Made by a program: the position numbers and the translations under genes
Notes under the pieces: generated by a model
Told to the model about the DNA's origin: nothing
The model's database searches: none
The model's input: only the letters and a program-made list of their open reading frames with translations
Assembly: GCA_947561585.1 (NCBI GenBank)
Contig: CANNZV010001188.1
Span: forward strand, 124,001-188,000
Direction: 5' to 3'
DNA: 64,000 bases
DNA from: Caprella mutica
Taxonomy: Eukaryota; Arthropoda; Malacostraca; Amphipoda; Caprellidae
Shown here: one piece after another, positions 22,471 through 33,187 of the stretch
Layout of the letters: each line of letters opens with the position of its first letter
Numbering within the stretch: position 1 is the first letter of the stretch

Positions 22471-23340
22471 CTCCTCTATAATGTAGTCATATGAAGTCAC
22501 AGTATAATTATTATTATAAATTTATTATATTAACCCAAATGAATTTGACGTATGTTTTATAGGCATATATTTTTTAAATTACTTTATATATTTCATGTCA
22601 TTTCTTTAAATTTACTGGCCTTTCTTGACTTTGTTCCTACATAAATACCAACTATATTTTTTTAATTCAAAACTTAAATATTTACGTATCGGCGTAAATC
22701 AGCGGAAATTATGGAATTAATTGTACTTTAGTGACCCAATACGCACAAATATTTCCACGTTTTATGTAGTAGAGACAAATGCGCGAGCTGTGATTGGTTC
22801 ACACTCCATCCAATAACAGTTCAGCTCACTCAGTTGCCATTCTCTTATATAGCTATGTATTTATTTCTCCTTATATATTAAATATTTTTACTTGAAATTT
22901 GGTACACATTAGTTTAGTACAAAAACTAACAACTTGTAAAAATACAGTAAAGTAGGTTTATAAATAAGACATGTGTTTTTATAACATAGAGTGAAACCTT
23001 CGGGTTGTAACTTGTTTCTGACAAATAGTTAGTATCTTGTTGAAAAAACTGTTTTTTTATATAGGTTGCCATAATAGCTTTGGAAGCATAAGTTAGTAAA
23101 AGGGCCGAATGTAAATGTGTAGACTGTAGTTCACTTTTGTTTTTCTTAATTTTTAGATATAAAACATATACCTAAAAAATCAGAGGTTAGCTTACAAATG
23201 TTTGGTTCGGAACAAATGTTCGGACCAAACTTTTCCAAATTGAGTTCGCTATACGGAGGTTCGGAACCCAAAATCGACGAAGATTCGTGTTCGGATTCGG
23301 AACCTAAAAAAAGGTTCGCGCGCCCAGCTCTGATCATTAG

Positions 23341-23640
23341 TAAGAGTGATCTCATAATAAAACATTTTCAGAAAAAAATTTAGGTATCGGATATTAGGAA
23401 ATTAGCCAAAAAAATATTTTTGACAATTTTTTATATTTTTTTGTATTCTTTTTTACAATTTGAAAGTTGAATTTCCATATTATAAGAAGTAAGGCACCAT
23501 CTTTTAGAATAACCCCATCAAAATTAATTGAAAATTGTAAGAGAAGGAGTCAAATATGTTTTAAAGAAAATCAAAATTAATGTTAGCGGGAAAACGCAGT
23601 TAATTTTTTGGGGATTTTTGCTGCTATAAATGTCATGTAC
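23341..23640. other. Short AT-rich spacer
   Basis: No gene or repeat recognised between the hAT duplication and the minisatellite. Confidence 0.6.
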
Positions 23641-24086
23641 GGTCATATAAAGGTAAAGTGTGGTCATATAAAGGTAAAGTGTGGTCATATAAAGGTAAAG
23701 TGTGGTCATATAAAGGTAAAGTGTGGTCATATAAAGGTAAAGTGTGGTCATATAAAGGTAAAGTGTGGTCATATAAAGGTAAAGTGTGGTCATATAAAGG
23801 TAAAGTGTGGTCATATAAAGGTAAAGTGTGGTCATATAAAGGTAAAGTGTGGTCATATAAAGGTAAAGTGTGGTCATATAAAGGTAAAGTGTGGTCATAT
23901 AAAGGTAAAGTGTGGTCATATAAAGGTAAAGTGTGGTCATATAAAGGTAAAGTGTGGTCATATAAAGGTAAAGAGTGGTCATATAAAGGTAAAGTGTGGT
24001 CATATAAAGGTAAAGTGTGGTCATATAAAGGTAAAGTGTGGTCATATAAAGGTAAAGTGTGGTCATATAAAGGTAAAGTGTGGTCA
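23641..24086 (+). repeat. 21-bp minisatellite, about 21 copies
   Basis: Near-perfect 21-bp units of the form GGTCATATAAAGGTAAAGTG plus T; one unit has AGAG for AGTG. All six frames are open or nearly so because 21 is a multiple of three. The uniformity suggests recent expansion. Confidence 0.95.
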
Positions 24087-24403
24087 TTGTCATTTGTGAA
24101 AGGGGATTTTTGTACAGTCGAGATCCCCTTTCCTTTTCTCACATACATAACCATTAGTCTTTAGTAGGGTTGTGACATCATGCACTAAAAAAACATGTCA
24201 TAAAAGCAATGTACTTATGCACTAAAAAGCATGACGTATGCTCTGAAAACTGAAAAGCATGACGTATGCTCTGAAAACTGAAAAGCATGACGTATGCTCT
24301 AAAAAGCATGACGTAGCTCTGAAAAGCATGACGTATGCTCTGAAAATAAGGATAAGGAAAAATAAAAACATAACCACCAAGCCCTTCTATAATTACCTCT
24401 TAA

Positions 24404-25081
24404 GCCCCGTCCAGACGGTCAAATTTTTCAGAGAAGTGACAAACTTAATGACAAACTAAATGACGATAACTTCCTAGCGTCAGCAAACCGTCAAACTTTT
24501 CATCAGTTTTTTTATTCCAACATGTTGGATATCGTCATCAAAAAGTTTGTCAAACTATTTGCTGACGATAAAGTTTGAAGTACACACTGACTTTCCGGCA
24601 ATAATATTTTTTTATTTGCGCGTCATTTTAGTTTATTACAGCTAGGTACACCTACAAAAACCTCATTTTTTTCAAACTTAGTATCTATCTAGTTACAATG
24701 GCTGACGACAGACTCTTTAATACTTGGTTGTATTAGAATGTATTAGATCTAAGTTATAGGTAGGCTACCTACGTTGTGAATTGTTTTCTATGATCTATTT
24801 TTGACTATCCTTTTCAAGACGATATTTTGTCATTAAAAACAAATTATTTTTTCTGGTTTCTTACTGTTCTAAATTTAAAAAATATACATACCAAGTTATA
24901 TAATTTTTATTTTCACGATATATAACATTAATTTTGACGAAACTGACGCCAGTGAACCTCAAACTTTTGGCGAGAAAATTTGACCGTGTAGACACTCCTT
25001 GAAAACTGACGATAAGTTTGTCATTTAGTTTGTCATTAAGTTTGTCACTTCTCTAAAAAAATTTGACCGTCTGGACGGGGC
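24404..25081. mobile_element. PIF/Harbinger-like MITE, 678 bp
   Basis: Terminal inverted repeats of about 62 bp start GCCCCGTCCAGACGGTCAAA and continue with TGACAAACT repeats. TAA duplicates flank it at 24401-24403 and 25082-25084. The 3-bp TWA target points to PIF/Harbinger. No open frame. Confidence 0.85.
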
Positions 25082-25097
25082 TAAACAAGAGGTGTTC

Positions 25098-26530
25098 AGG
25101 AAAGGTTAAAAAAAAAAGTTTAGTTAAACAGCATTACGAAGCTGAACATATTTATCACAAAATCACAAGAATACTATAGTAAACATGTTATACATAAGTC
25201 ATGACTACAACGAAGCATACCAACGTAGAGGGAAACATTTCAACATAGCCGTTACACTACTATCCAACATAATACACAACAAGAAAAAAAACATAATTAC
25301 AATATCACAAATCTGTAACGCAACTATCAACAAAATACCTCCTTAAAGCACGCCTGAACTTGCTGTAAGAATTTATATTTCGCAGATACACAGGAAGAGA
25401 ATGCCAAGCTTTTACTCAAGAAAATTCAACACTATGTTCAGTAGAAGTTAGCCTATGGTATCTGATTAGAGATTCCCTAGAGTGCCTAGTATTGTAAGCA
25501 TTATTAGAAAGAGAGAACTTTTCGCTATTCTTAAAAAAATACAACAACAGCAGATAACTATGCACATCCTTTACTTTCAAAATTTCAGTTTTACGGAAAA
25601 GAGGTTCAGTATGCGTCAAAAATTCACTACCGGTAATAATTCTAATTATTTTCTTTTGGAGCATTTCAAGAGTATTCAGATGAGTATCATAAGTCCCTCC
25701 CCACAGTAAGTTACAATAGAACAAGTAAGGATAAAATAAATTATAATATAAAGCAATCAATGATCTACATGGGAGGAACTCTCTCAGTCTATAAACTACA
25801 CCTACGACCTTCGACAACTTGGAATAAACGTTACCAATGTGCTCTTTAAATCTGAGATTGCAGTCCAATGTTATACCTAAAAACCTAACATTATCCTCCA
25901 ATTTTATATCAACATTATTCACGTGTAAACGCTCGGTTAAGTCCAGATTAGTAGTTATGTTAGAGAACATCATTGCACGCGTTTTTTCTGCATCAAGTGA
26001 GAATCTACTTGCAACAGACCAAGAGTTTATTTTGAAAGTTCATTATTCATATTGCAGCACAGATCTTGGATGTCTGGTCCAGAAATAGAAACGGTAGTGT
26101 CATCTGCAAATAGTACAGTTTTCAGTAAGGAAGAAACTTTGGGCAAATCATTAACATACAATGTGAATAGCAAGGGGCCCAAAACACTCCCCTGAGGAAC
26201 ACCAATTGTCACATTCTTACTAGAAGAAAAAGAACTACCAATCCTAACACATTGCTTACGGTTATCTAGGTATAGTTCTTTAACCAGTCAAGGGCTGCTC
26301 CTCTAATCCCATACACCCTAAGCTTGGACAGCAAAATACTATGGTTGACGGTATCGAAGGCCTTGGAATAGTCTATAAACACTCCTACAGTATGATTTTT
26401 CAACTCTCAGTAACCATAAATATATTCAGTAAAGTCAATAACAGCATCAGTAGTAGAAAGGCCTCTGCTAAATCCAAACTGGTTACTAACAATAATAGAA
26501 AATCGATCAGTGAATGATAACAGACAGACA
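25098..26530 (-). pseudogene. 5'-truncated LINE, reverse transcriptase remnant
   Basis: Read on the minus strand, the order is a finger segment (QFGFSRGLSTTDAVIDF near 26480), a [20 protein letters not shown] segment near 26370, GVPQGSVLGPLLFTLYVND then FADD near 26200-26090, and the thumb/C-terminal segment at 25416-25973 with FLGITLD and LYPYLFYC-like spacing. These are non-LTR reverse transcriptase motifs of the CR1/Jockey group. Frameshifts near 26400 and 26030 separate the segments, and the N-terminus and endonuclease are missing. It is a dead copy. Confidence 0.85.
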
Positions 26531-26650
26531 GCCATGCACTTATGCCTTGAAAGCATGCACTTATGCCTTGAAAGCATGCACTTATGCCTTGAAAGCATGC
26601 ACTTATGCCTTGAAAGCATGCACTTATGCCTTGAAAGCATGCACTCAAGC
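26530..26650 (+). repeat. 21-bp minisatellite, about 5 copies
   Basis: Units of GCATGCACTTATGCCTTGAA plus A, at the 5'-truncation point of the LINE. Related GCATGACGTATGCTCTGAAA units lie at 24220-24350, on the other side of the LINE, so the LINE or the DNA carrying it appears to have split a GCATG-rich hAT subterminal region. Confidence 0.85.
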
Positions 26651-26664
26651 TCTGAAACATGCTA

Positions 26665-27263
26665 TTAAAGGTCCCCTCTAAGCAAATATTTTTATTGCTT
26701 TATTCAACGAGGCTAATGTTTCTTATCATTTTGCTGCAAACCGCATCGAATTAGGTAGCATATTTTTAATTTTATATGATTTTAAAGATTTTTATAATCA
26801 AAACTCTACAAAACCTATTTTACTTCCGACTTACTAATTTAAGAAATTTTCAGCCTGAAGAAAAAGAATGTACACCATTTGTTTTGATTGTCAACTCGGT
26901 ATTAGGTTTAATAAATCCATTTATTATTCGTGTAAAGGTATAAAATTGGATAAACTTATTATTGAAACGTTTATATACTTTAGGGAACAATTAATATCTA
27001 AAATAATGACCGAAAACGCATGGTTTGTTTAAAAAATTCAAATTTGTAATCAAAACAAAGAGTGTACAATCTTCTTCTTGAGCATCAGATTAGTGATTCG
27101 CTCAATTGTTGCTCACAGAATACTAAAAAACTTTAAAAACAAATTATAAAATATATACTGAACCGAATTGTATGCAATTAGCAGAATAATGATCGTAGAC
27201 CTTAGTTCTACAATATTAAGTTATAAACTCAATTTTTTCCCGGAGCCTGGAGAGGACCTTTAA
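26665..27263 (-). mobile_element. TTAA-flanked MITE, copy 2
   Basis: Reverse-orientation copy of 21611-22218, with TTAA at 26665-26668 and 27260-27263. Very similar along its full length. Confidence 0.9.
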
Positions 27264-27799
27264 AGCTTTATTGCATACATTTTGTATTTACATTTAGGTT
27301 AGCTAGTCCTCTTTTTTCGCCATTTTCTTTGCATGTACTTTGAAAAAAGAGTAGGTACATTGTTTGGTAGGACTGTATACAAATATTCAGATATTAAATA
27401 TCTAAATTGTCTTTTGTTATGAAATATTTATGGGTATAGAAGTTTTGGAGTGGAAAACACTATACCTGTAAAATAAAACAATTATTCAGTTTTTTTTTTG
27501 TATTACCTTAGTAAAGTAAAGTAAAATAAAGTAAAGTATTAAACTAATTTAAATAGTACCGTAAACATGCAGATGAAACCAAGTAAAACTCAATTAACAA
27601 TGACATAACATTAAAAAACAAATAACTTATAAGTTATATCTCACTAGCATTGCATTTTATGACTAGACAAATAAGTCTAGAAGAATATGCAGCATGCGAT
27701 AAAAAAGAAAAGGCATGCATGCACCATGCATTTAAGAATAAGTGCATGTGGCATACATGCACCATGCGTTCAATGCCACGTCACAACCCTATTAATTAT

Positions 27800-28200
27800 A
27801 AATAAATTATATACCTACGAGCAATTTCCTTTCATATTTTTCGAGTAGTACAACTCTCTAGAATAATTTTTTGAATTTATTCATCAATTACTATTAATAT
27901 TTACTAAATACCAAGTGTCGTATAAATTCATTAATACATTTGTAGTTTTAATATTCCACCTACAAACTTTTTAAATTTGAATAATTAGTTTGATTATTTA
28001 TACTTGGGTCCACAGTTAAAATCGTTTTCTATGCAGGGGTCCCAGAAGAATATGGCATATAGGTTAGACATTTACATGTTAAAAATTGACCAAAAAGGGC
28101 ATATTTCTCGGTTAGCATATATGCACACGTGCATATTATATAGTCTTGAAATATATGCAGAGGACTGCATATATGCAACATGCACAATGTCACATCCCTA
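27800..28200 (-). mobile_element. Deleted hAT fragment related to 30945-33563
   Basis: The right edge is the hAT end (inverse TAGGGATGTGACATTGTGC, ending 28200). The reverse complement matches 30945-31120 and then jumps directly to sequence matching 32648-32790. It thus represents the sister element without the insertion at 31121-32647. Confidence 0.75.
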
Positions 28201-28696
28201 ATAATAATCATCAATTCCATCACTTCATTAAATAGCATCAAATCAAATATCGTACCAAAATAACAAGGTTAAATAAAACACAGTCATAGTTTAAATTAGG
28301 TGTACTCTAATTAACCAATAGATCAGACAAAAGGTTCGAGAAATAGTAAATCTTACATAAACATCGTACATTCAATTCAATTAATCAAATATCTACCTAT
28401 GGAGGAGTTTAACTTACAACATGGGTCAATCATTGGAGGTTGAGAGTATACCTGTCACAAATAAACACTGACACAATCACTGAGGAAATACGGATGGGGT
28501 TACTGAATTTCTAAGGGAGTGGATGCGGCTGGAAACTCTTCGGAACCACTGTACTAGTGTGTTGGTAACGGCTCCAGTCCTCCACTGTAACTTTGCTAAT
28601 TGACGTGGACGACAACTCGTGTGAATCACGGTACTATGATGGTGATTCTGGCTTCAGACTCCTACTGCTTATTGAATGTCTGCTCTGCACCATGAG

Positions 28697-28790
28697 AAGT
28701 TATTCTGCAACGCAGAAGTTGTTCTGCAACGTCAGAAGTTGTTCTGCAACGTCAGAAGTTGTTCTGCAACGTCAGAAATTATTCTGCATT
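28697..28790 (+). repeat. 20-bp minisatellite, 4-5 copies
   Basis: Units GAAGTTGTTCTGCAACGTCA; the GTTGTTCTGCAAC part is a short palindrome. Confidence 0.9.
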
Positions 28791-28816
28791 AGACTTCAGT
28801 TGATGGTTACCTCAAC

Positions 28817-28908
28817 CTGTCTCGTTTGGCTTTGACTCTGCCGTAAAGAATACAACCTCTGCTGCCGGGATCCATTGAATTGCAGGATTCAGCCACATGC
28901 TAAGGATC
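28817..28908 (-). CDS. Candidate internal exon, unknown gene
   Basis: On the minus strand a strong pyrimidine tract ending CAATATAG precedes an open segment reading WLNPAIQWIPAAEVVFFTAE then SKPNET, followed by a GTTGAG donor. Length is 92 nt, phase 2 in and phase 1 out. The composition looks protein-like (alternating hydrophobics, an N-x-T site). It does not join in phase to the other candidate exon at 29130-29307 by the obvious splice sites. Family unknown. Confidence 0.3.
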
Positions 28909-29129
28909 CTATATTGAAAAAATAAACACTGGTTTTGTTTTTCCACTTTATTATATGCATTTATTTATTTATCAATAGACTATTTAAATTAAATTACTAC
29001 TATTTAAATTAATTTGAAAGTGTTGCTGGACGACCAGTTCATATGGTATCACCTGATTCGGTCCTCCAGCAAAAATTAATATGTCACACCTGAGTTTATT
29101 TCAACAGGCAGACCTGCACTAGACCTCAC

Positions 29130-29307
29130 CAGCAGTACACACAGTTACAAGGCTCATTTTTACTAATTGGATAGTAGGATGAAAATCTATATATTCGTTT
29201 ACTGCCACAGCACCGATCACTAACGAATTATGAGGAACCGCTACTAAACTTGCTCTTTTCATCGTATCACTTCTAAGGTCGCTACCATGCACCTGATATT
29301 TCACTTC
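29130..29307 (-). CDS. Candidate exon, unknown gene
   Basis: An open minus-strand segment of 59 codons lies between an ATATTAG acceptor and a GCTG-GTGAGG donor. It includes MKRASLVAVPHNSLVIGAVA, a beta-strand-like pattern. Reading continues only a few codons past the donor before a stop. I cannot name a family; extracellular beta-sandwich proteins are one possibility, but that is speculation. Confidence 0.28.
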
Positions 29308-29353
29308 CTAATATGTTAATGGCTAGTTTTATCATTGGAATGGAGTGAGATAA

Positions 29354-29748
29354 GAAGAGGGGTTGGGGAGGCGATGGAGGGAGTCTGGGGACCAGTATGG
29401 AAGCTGCGACAAAGGAGTTTGTTTTAAGGTGAGCCGTATGGACAATCAGTTAAAATCTAGCAACCCTTTCATATGCATTAGGTTTAAAAGAATATAAAAT
29501 TGATTAAAAAGTACTTGATTAAAAAGTACTTTAACTTTAAAAAGTTACTTACTTACTACTGATATATAAATTGATCAATGTTAATAATTCTCATTGATTC
29601 GTTTTGAATGATTAAATAATGTGTACATGATTGATTGGGTGGAACTATCTAACCAGTTATTTATTCCTAACATAACACTAATCAATTCATCTCATTTTAG
29701 ATCTGTTGGGACAGTGAAGAGTGGAGGTTGGACATGATATATAACTAA
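29354..29748 (+). CDS. Candidate two-exon 3' end on the plus strand
   Basis: AAG-GTGAGC at 29426-29434 is a strong donor, and TTCATCTCATTTTAG ending at 29700 is a strong acceptor. The frame is preserved in phase 0 across this 272-bp intron, giving GSCDKGVCFK before and ICWDSEEWRLDMIYN with a stop at 29746 after. The upstream limit is unknown: a stop lies at about 29350 with no good acceptor after it. An alternative frame starting at ATG 29397 is also open across the junction. It conflicts with the minus-strand ORF here, so only one strand, or neither, is real. Confidence 0.25.
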
Positions 29749-30248
29749 AAGGTATTATATCATGAGGTTTGAGGTGGAGTGTCTGTGAATCCCACCAACA
29801 TGAGAGAGCGGAAGTTGTGGCGGCGCATTTATGGGACATATTTCTCTTTATGAAGTCCTTTGTACCTGTATTGCTAAACTGCTCAATAGCCATTTTCTTT
29901 TGTGATCCAGTTAAAAACCTCTTAACCTAACTTATCTAAATCTAAATTAACTGTAGAGTGCTTATATGAATAAATATGAAGGATAATTTGTTTTAAATTT
30001 ATTTATAAACTTTACATTTGAAATTCCCTATATTCATTTTCTTCGCTCCTATTTCAACCACTTTGACGGGCAGAGATCTTCATCGACTAAGTCCTGCGAT
30101 GGTTACCTAAGGCTGGGGTGAGAGAAGACTTCACCCCGCCGGGTCTTATCCAGACCAGTAAACTACTTAAGACTCTCTCATAAGCAAAGAGTGACGACAG
30201 ACAGAGTAGAGAGAGGTAGAGTGAGAGCTCTATAATCTCAATCCACCG

Positions 30249-30258
30249 CTTATATACT
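30249..30258 (-). promoter_or_regulatory. Possible TATA box, minus strand
   Basis: GTATATAAGC on the minus strand, followed about 115-150 bp downstream by a CTTAG-GTAACC donor-like site near 30108. It could be the promoter and first (non-coding) exon of a gene containing the minus-strand candidate exons. Unsupported beyond the motifs. Confidence 0.2.
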
Positions 30259-30581
30259 CCCAAGACCATTACCATAGTTTCTATACAATACAGGCCTAAT
30301 ATAGTTCTGTTTCATAAATTTGAACAGAGTTAATATTCATTATTTTATGTGTGATAGATTTATTTATCCCCTTTTCAATCACCTAGTCATGGTGGAAGAA
30401 GAAATTAGTCTGTGATGATAATTTATTTTATGATATCTTAATAATATTTGAGATAGAAATATTTCTACCATATACCTCATTTATAATAATAGTAAGAGGC
30501 CGTGAGGACATATTCTCTTTGCATGTTAACCATTTCGGTCATACATGCTAATAACTCTTTGATCTCGATTACTTTCTGGGG

Positions 30582-30726
30582 CAGGGTAAGTTACGAATTA
30601 TTAGACGGTTTTACATCTTTGATGTTATCAGAAAAAGTGATAATTAAAGTTGAATAATTTTAATTATATACTTATTTCTATTTTGATCGGAGAATTGGAA
30701 CCGTCCGATAATTTGTAACTTGTCCA
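30582..30726. mobile_element. Small palindromic MITE
   Basis: About 145 bp. The left arm GGGTAAGTTACGAATTATTA and the right arm (inverse) ACAAGTTACAAATTATCGG form an imperfect inverted repeat ending in GACGGTT. A related palindrome is at 55967-56137. Confidence 0.6.
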
Positions 30727-31120
30727 AGTAGGTTACATCCACCATCTATTTATGAGGAAGTTACAAAAAGGATTAGCTAATATATAACAGATTTTATATA
30801 AGTATTCCTAACTCTTTAATCAAGTTAGATTTTTCAACTGTAATTAATTTAAAATCAAATGTTATAAGCACTGAACAGCACAGTTTACCATTAAAAAATA
30901 AATGGTGATCATATTGAGCCTCTCTCACGGCCGTATCTTATAATTAGGGATGTGACATTGTGCATATTGCATATATGCAATCCACTGCATATATTTCAAG
31001 AGCATATAATATGCACTTCTTGGTCAATTTTTAACATGTAAATGTCTAATCTATGCCGTTTTCTTCTGAACCCCTGCATAGAAAACTATTTTAACACAAG
31101 TAAATTCTATCAAACTAATC

Positions 31121-32647
31121 CAGCAAACATGTCCGAATCTATTCGATATCGGGTTGTGTCTAATTCGTTACGTTGGTAGCGCATGTCGGTAATAGATATG
31201 AAATACACTTAAATTAGATAACTAACTGAATGTATCTAAATTATTTGACTGTTTAGAAATCTAATTTGTTTCTACCATCAGTATCCAAAAATCTTCACTC
31301 TAGCCCGCATCGCTTATTTTCTAATCAGAAATCGTTTAATACATATCGAAACAACACCAGTAAATAGATATCTATTATATTATTGAATTCAGTTTTAGAA
31401 TAGATACCTAAAATTTCATTCCATTTATGATCAGAATAGTGTTGCATCGCCAACCGAAAATGTATTTGAAAGATCAGATTTTTCTTTATCGTTACTATTT
31501 AGAAACAATAAGTGAAATATCATTTAGAAAGAGTACTGTATACTGTATTTCGGTAATCAGTATCAATATAAATATAGGTATCAGTTAATAATTTTTTTTT
31601 AATTTAGATGTATGTGCATTTGAGGTAAGTGAATGCATTCACGGAGTAGCTTTTCTGCATCCATGAACATTTTCACCGACGGTGGTAAGTGACTTTGTTC
31701 ATGGAGCCACTTTCCTCTGACTGCTTCTTCCAGTCCCTTGTATTTAATTTCCTTTTGACGTCAGCGATATGGCCTTTGGTTCCGAAGCAAACGTTAAACC
31801 CCTACTAAAAAAAATAAAAAATATGTGCATTTGATATCGATATGGTGTCTATTGCATAACTAAAACGCTTTCGTTTATAAATCTTTTTTATTTATTTGAG
31901 TGTTGCATCTCTAATCTAAATATGTATCTAAATGATGCGATGTCTCTATTGGGTTACTATTTTAGAAATGAAAAATGAAGATTCTTTGCGTCATTTAGAA
32001 AGAGTTCTGACAAATGTATCTGAACGTTGCAGAGGGATCGATTTGTTTCTTTTTCTACATCGAAAGTGTAGAGCACGTTGTATCGTTTAGAAATATAGTT
32101 GACACGACTATGTTTGCTGGGATGGTTATATTTTAATGCTTTTGATTCATTCACTTTCATCACAGAACTTTCATCTTTACGATAAGCTAGTCGTGTCCTC
32201 AAAACGTTTTAAATGTAAATTGCAATATATGTAAAAAAGTAGATGTGGGTAAGAAATACAGCTCGATATTTTAACTTTCTTCGGAAAATGTATCTTCAAT
32301 ATAGATATATAATTGACATCGAATTTGCTGTCTATTTCGTTACTAAAACGCTTTCGTTTTTATGCGTCATTTAGAAAGTGTATTGATACAGTATAATGGT
32401 ATCAACAACCCAACGAAATAGTTTCCAATTATCTTCAATTTAGATATGTTTTTATATCGCATTTGGTGTCTTTTCCATTACTAAAACGATTTCGTTTATA
32501 TCTCTTTTTTTATTTATTTGAGCGTTGCATCGCTAATCTAAAAATGTATCTAAATGATGCAGAGGGATCGATTTTTTTTTTCTACATCGGAAGTGTAGAG
32601 CACGTGGTATCGTTTAGAAATATAATTGACACGACTATGTTTGCTGG
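31121..32647. mobile_element. Nested insertion with CCAGCAAACAT ends
   Basis: The segment starts CCAGCAAACATGTC and ends GACTATGTTTGCTGG, an inverted pair. Comparison with the sister fragment at 28000 shows it absent there, with AAT at both junctions as a possible short duplication. Internally it repeats itself (AAAACGCTTTCGTTTAT near 31860, 32350 and 32490; TTGACACGACTATGTTTGCT near 32100 and 32627), suggesting several partial copies. A piece of the dispersed repeat described at 33630 lies at 31615-31805. Confidence 0.65.
31615..31805 (-). repeat. Dispersed repeat R, copy 1 (minus)
   Basis: Shares GACTGGAAGAAGCAGTCAGA, GGCCATATCGCTGACGTCAA and AAAGCTACTCCGTGAATG with 33630-34100 and 60238-60690. 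Its reverse complement has a partly open frame containing FMDAEKLLRECIHLPQ, so it may derive from coding sequence. Confidence 0.6.
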
Positions 32648-33010
32648 GAATTATTCAAATTTAAAAAGTTTGTAAGTGGAATATTGAAACTACAAATGTA
32701 TTAATAAATATTATGACACTTAGTATTTGTAAATACTAGTAGTTATTGATAAATAAATGAATAGGTACAATTATTTTAGAGAGTTGTACTACTCAAAAAA
32801 TATCAACTTATAGCACGTATATATGCATATAGTATATTTAAGTAATTAAACACTAAACGGTTTAAATATACCATTTAATAACTTTGTGTCGCTGCTTATA
32901 GCTGGGGATCCTTTAAGTTTAAAGGGAACCGCTGGTCTAACAAGATGGTTTATGATTTTCGAGTCATGACTAAAGTAATGAACGGAATGTGATATTTGAA
33001 TGTTGAATAG

Positions 33011-33187
33011 TTTAGAACTTTAGAAGACTGTATTTGGCTGAATGAAACATTTGTTCCCCTTCTTTCTTGTGATGTAGAACGGGTGTTTTCCCAGTACAAA
33101 AATACATTAGCAGATAAGAGAAGGAAGGAGTTCACTGTTGGAAACCTAAAATACCATTTAACAATAAAGTCCAATTCCACTGTTTGA
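33011..33187 (+). pseudogene. hAT transposase C-terminal (dimerisation) fragment
   Basis: The frame reads CDVERVFSQYKNTLADKRRK followed by EFTVGNLKYHLTIK to a stop at 33185. This is the hAT C-terminal dimerisation signature (S/C-x-x-E-R-x-F-S, then L-x-D-x-R, then the N-L/K segment). A TAG at 33008 closes the frame upstream, and I find no DDE core or BED finger around it, so the transposase is a remnant. Confidence 0.8.

Larger units (their letters stand above)
20083..23332. mobile_element. Non-autonomous hAT element, 3250 bp
   Basis: TIRs CAGAGCTGGGCG (20083) and CGCCCAGCTCTG (ending 23332) are flanked by perfect 8-bp duplications ATCATTAG (20075-20082 and 23333-23340). Both ends carry subterminal TTCGGA/TCCGAA motifs over about 150 bp, the likely transposase-binding arrays. 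I find no transposase. The interior is AT-rich and hosts a TTAA-flanked MITE at 21611-22218 and a possible pogo-like end at 22266. Superfamily assignment follows from the 8-bp TSD plus the CAGAG-type TIR. Confidence 0.9.
24165..27791. mobile_element. Composite region bounded by hAT-like ends
   Basis: TAGGGTTGTGAC at 24165 and its inverse ending at 27791 are flanked inward by GCATG/ATGCA-rich subterminal repeats. Inside lie a Harbinger-like MITE, a LINE remnant, a 21-bp minisatellite and a TTAA MITE. I see no matching 8-bp duplication, so the two ends may not belong to one insertion. Confidence 0.45.
28201..30580. other. Mostly unique DNA, gene content uncertain
   Basis: No transposon ends or retroelement motifs recognised. 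Base composition is less AT-extreme in 28420-29450. A 20-bp minisatellite (28697-28790) and several splice-flanked open segments on both strands are listed separately. No complete gene model could be built. Confidence 0.5.

Noticed and set aside
23524..24164. Overlapping 160-190-codon frames on both strands
   Set aside because: All are translations of a 21-bp minisatellite; several frames being open at once is expected for a period divisible by three.
29687..29893. 68-codon minus-strand frame with a good Kozak context
   Set aside because: No supported donor or acceptor joins it to neighbouring segments, its C-terminal half is opposite a better plus-strand candidate exon, and it lacks recognisable motifs.
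32463..32675. Plus-strand frame near 32.5 kb
   Set aside because: It lies within the self-repeating insertion at 31121-32647 and has low-complexity Phe/Leu composition.
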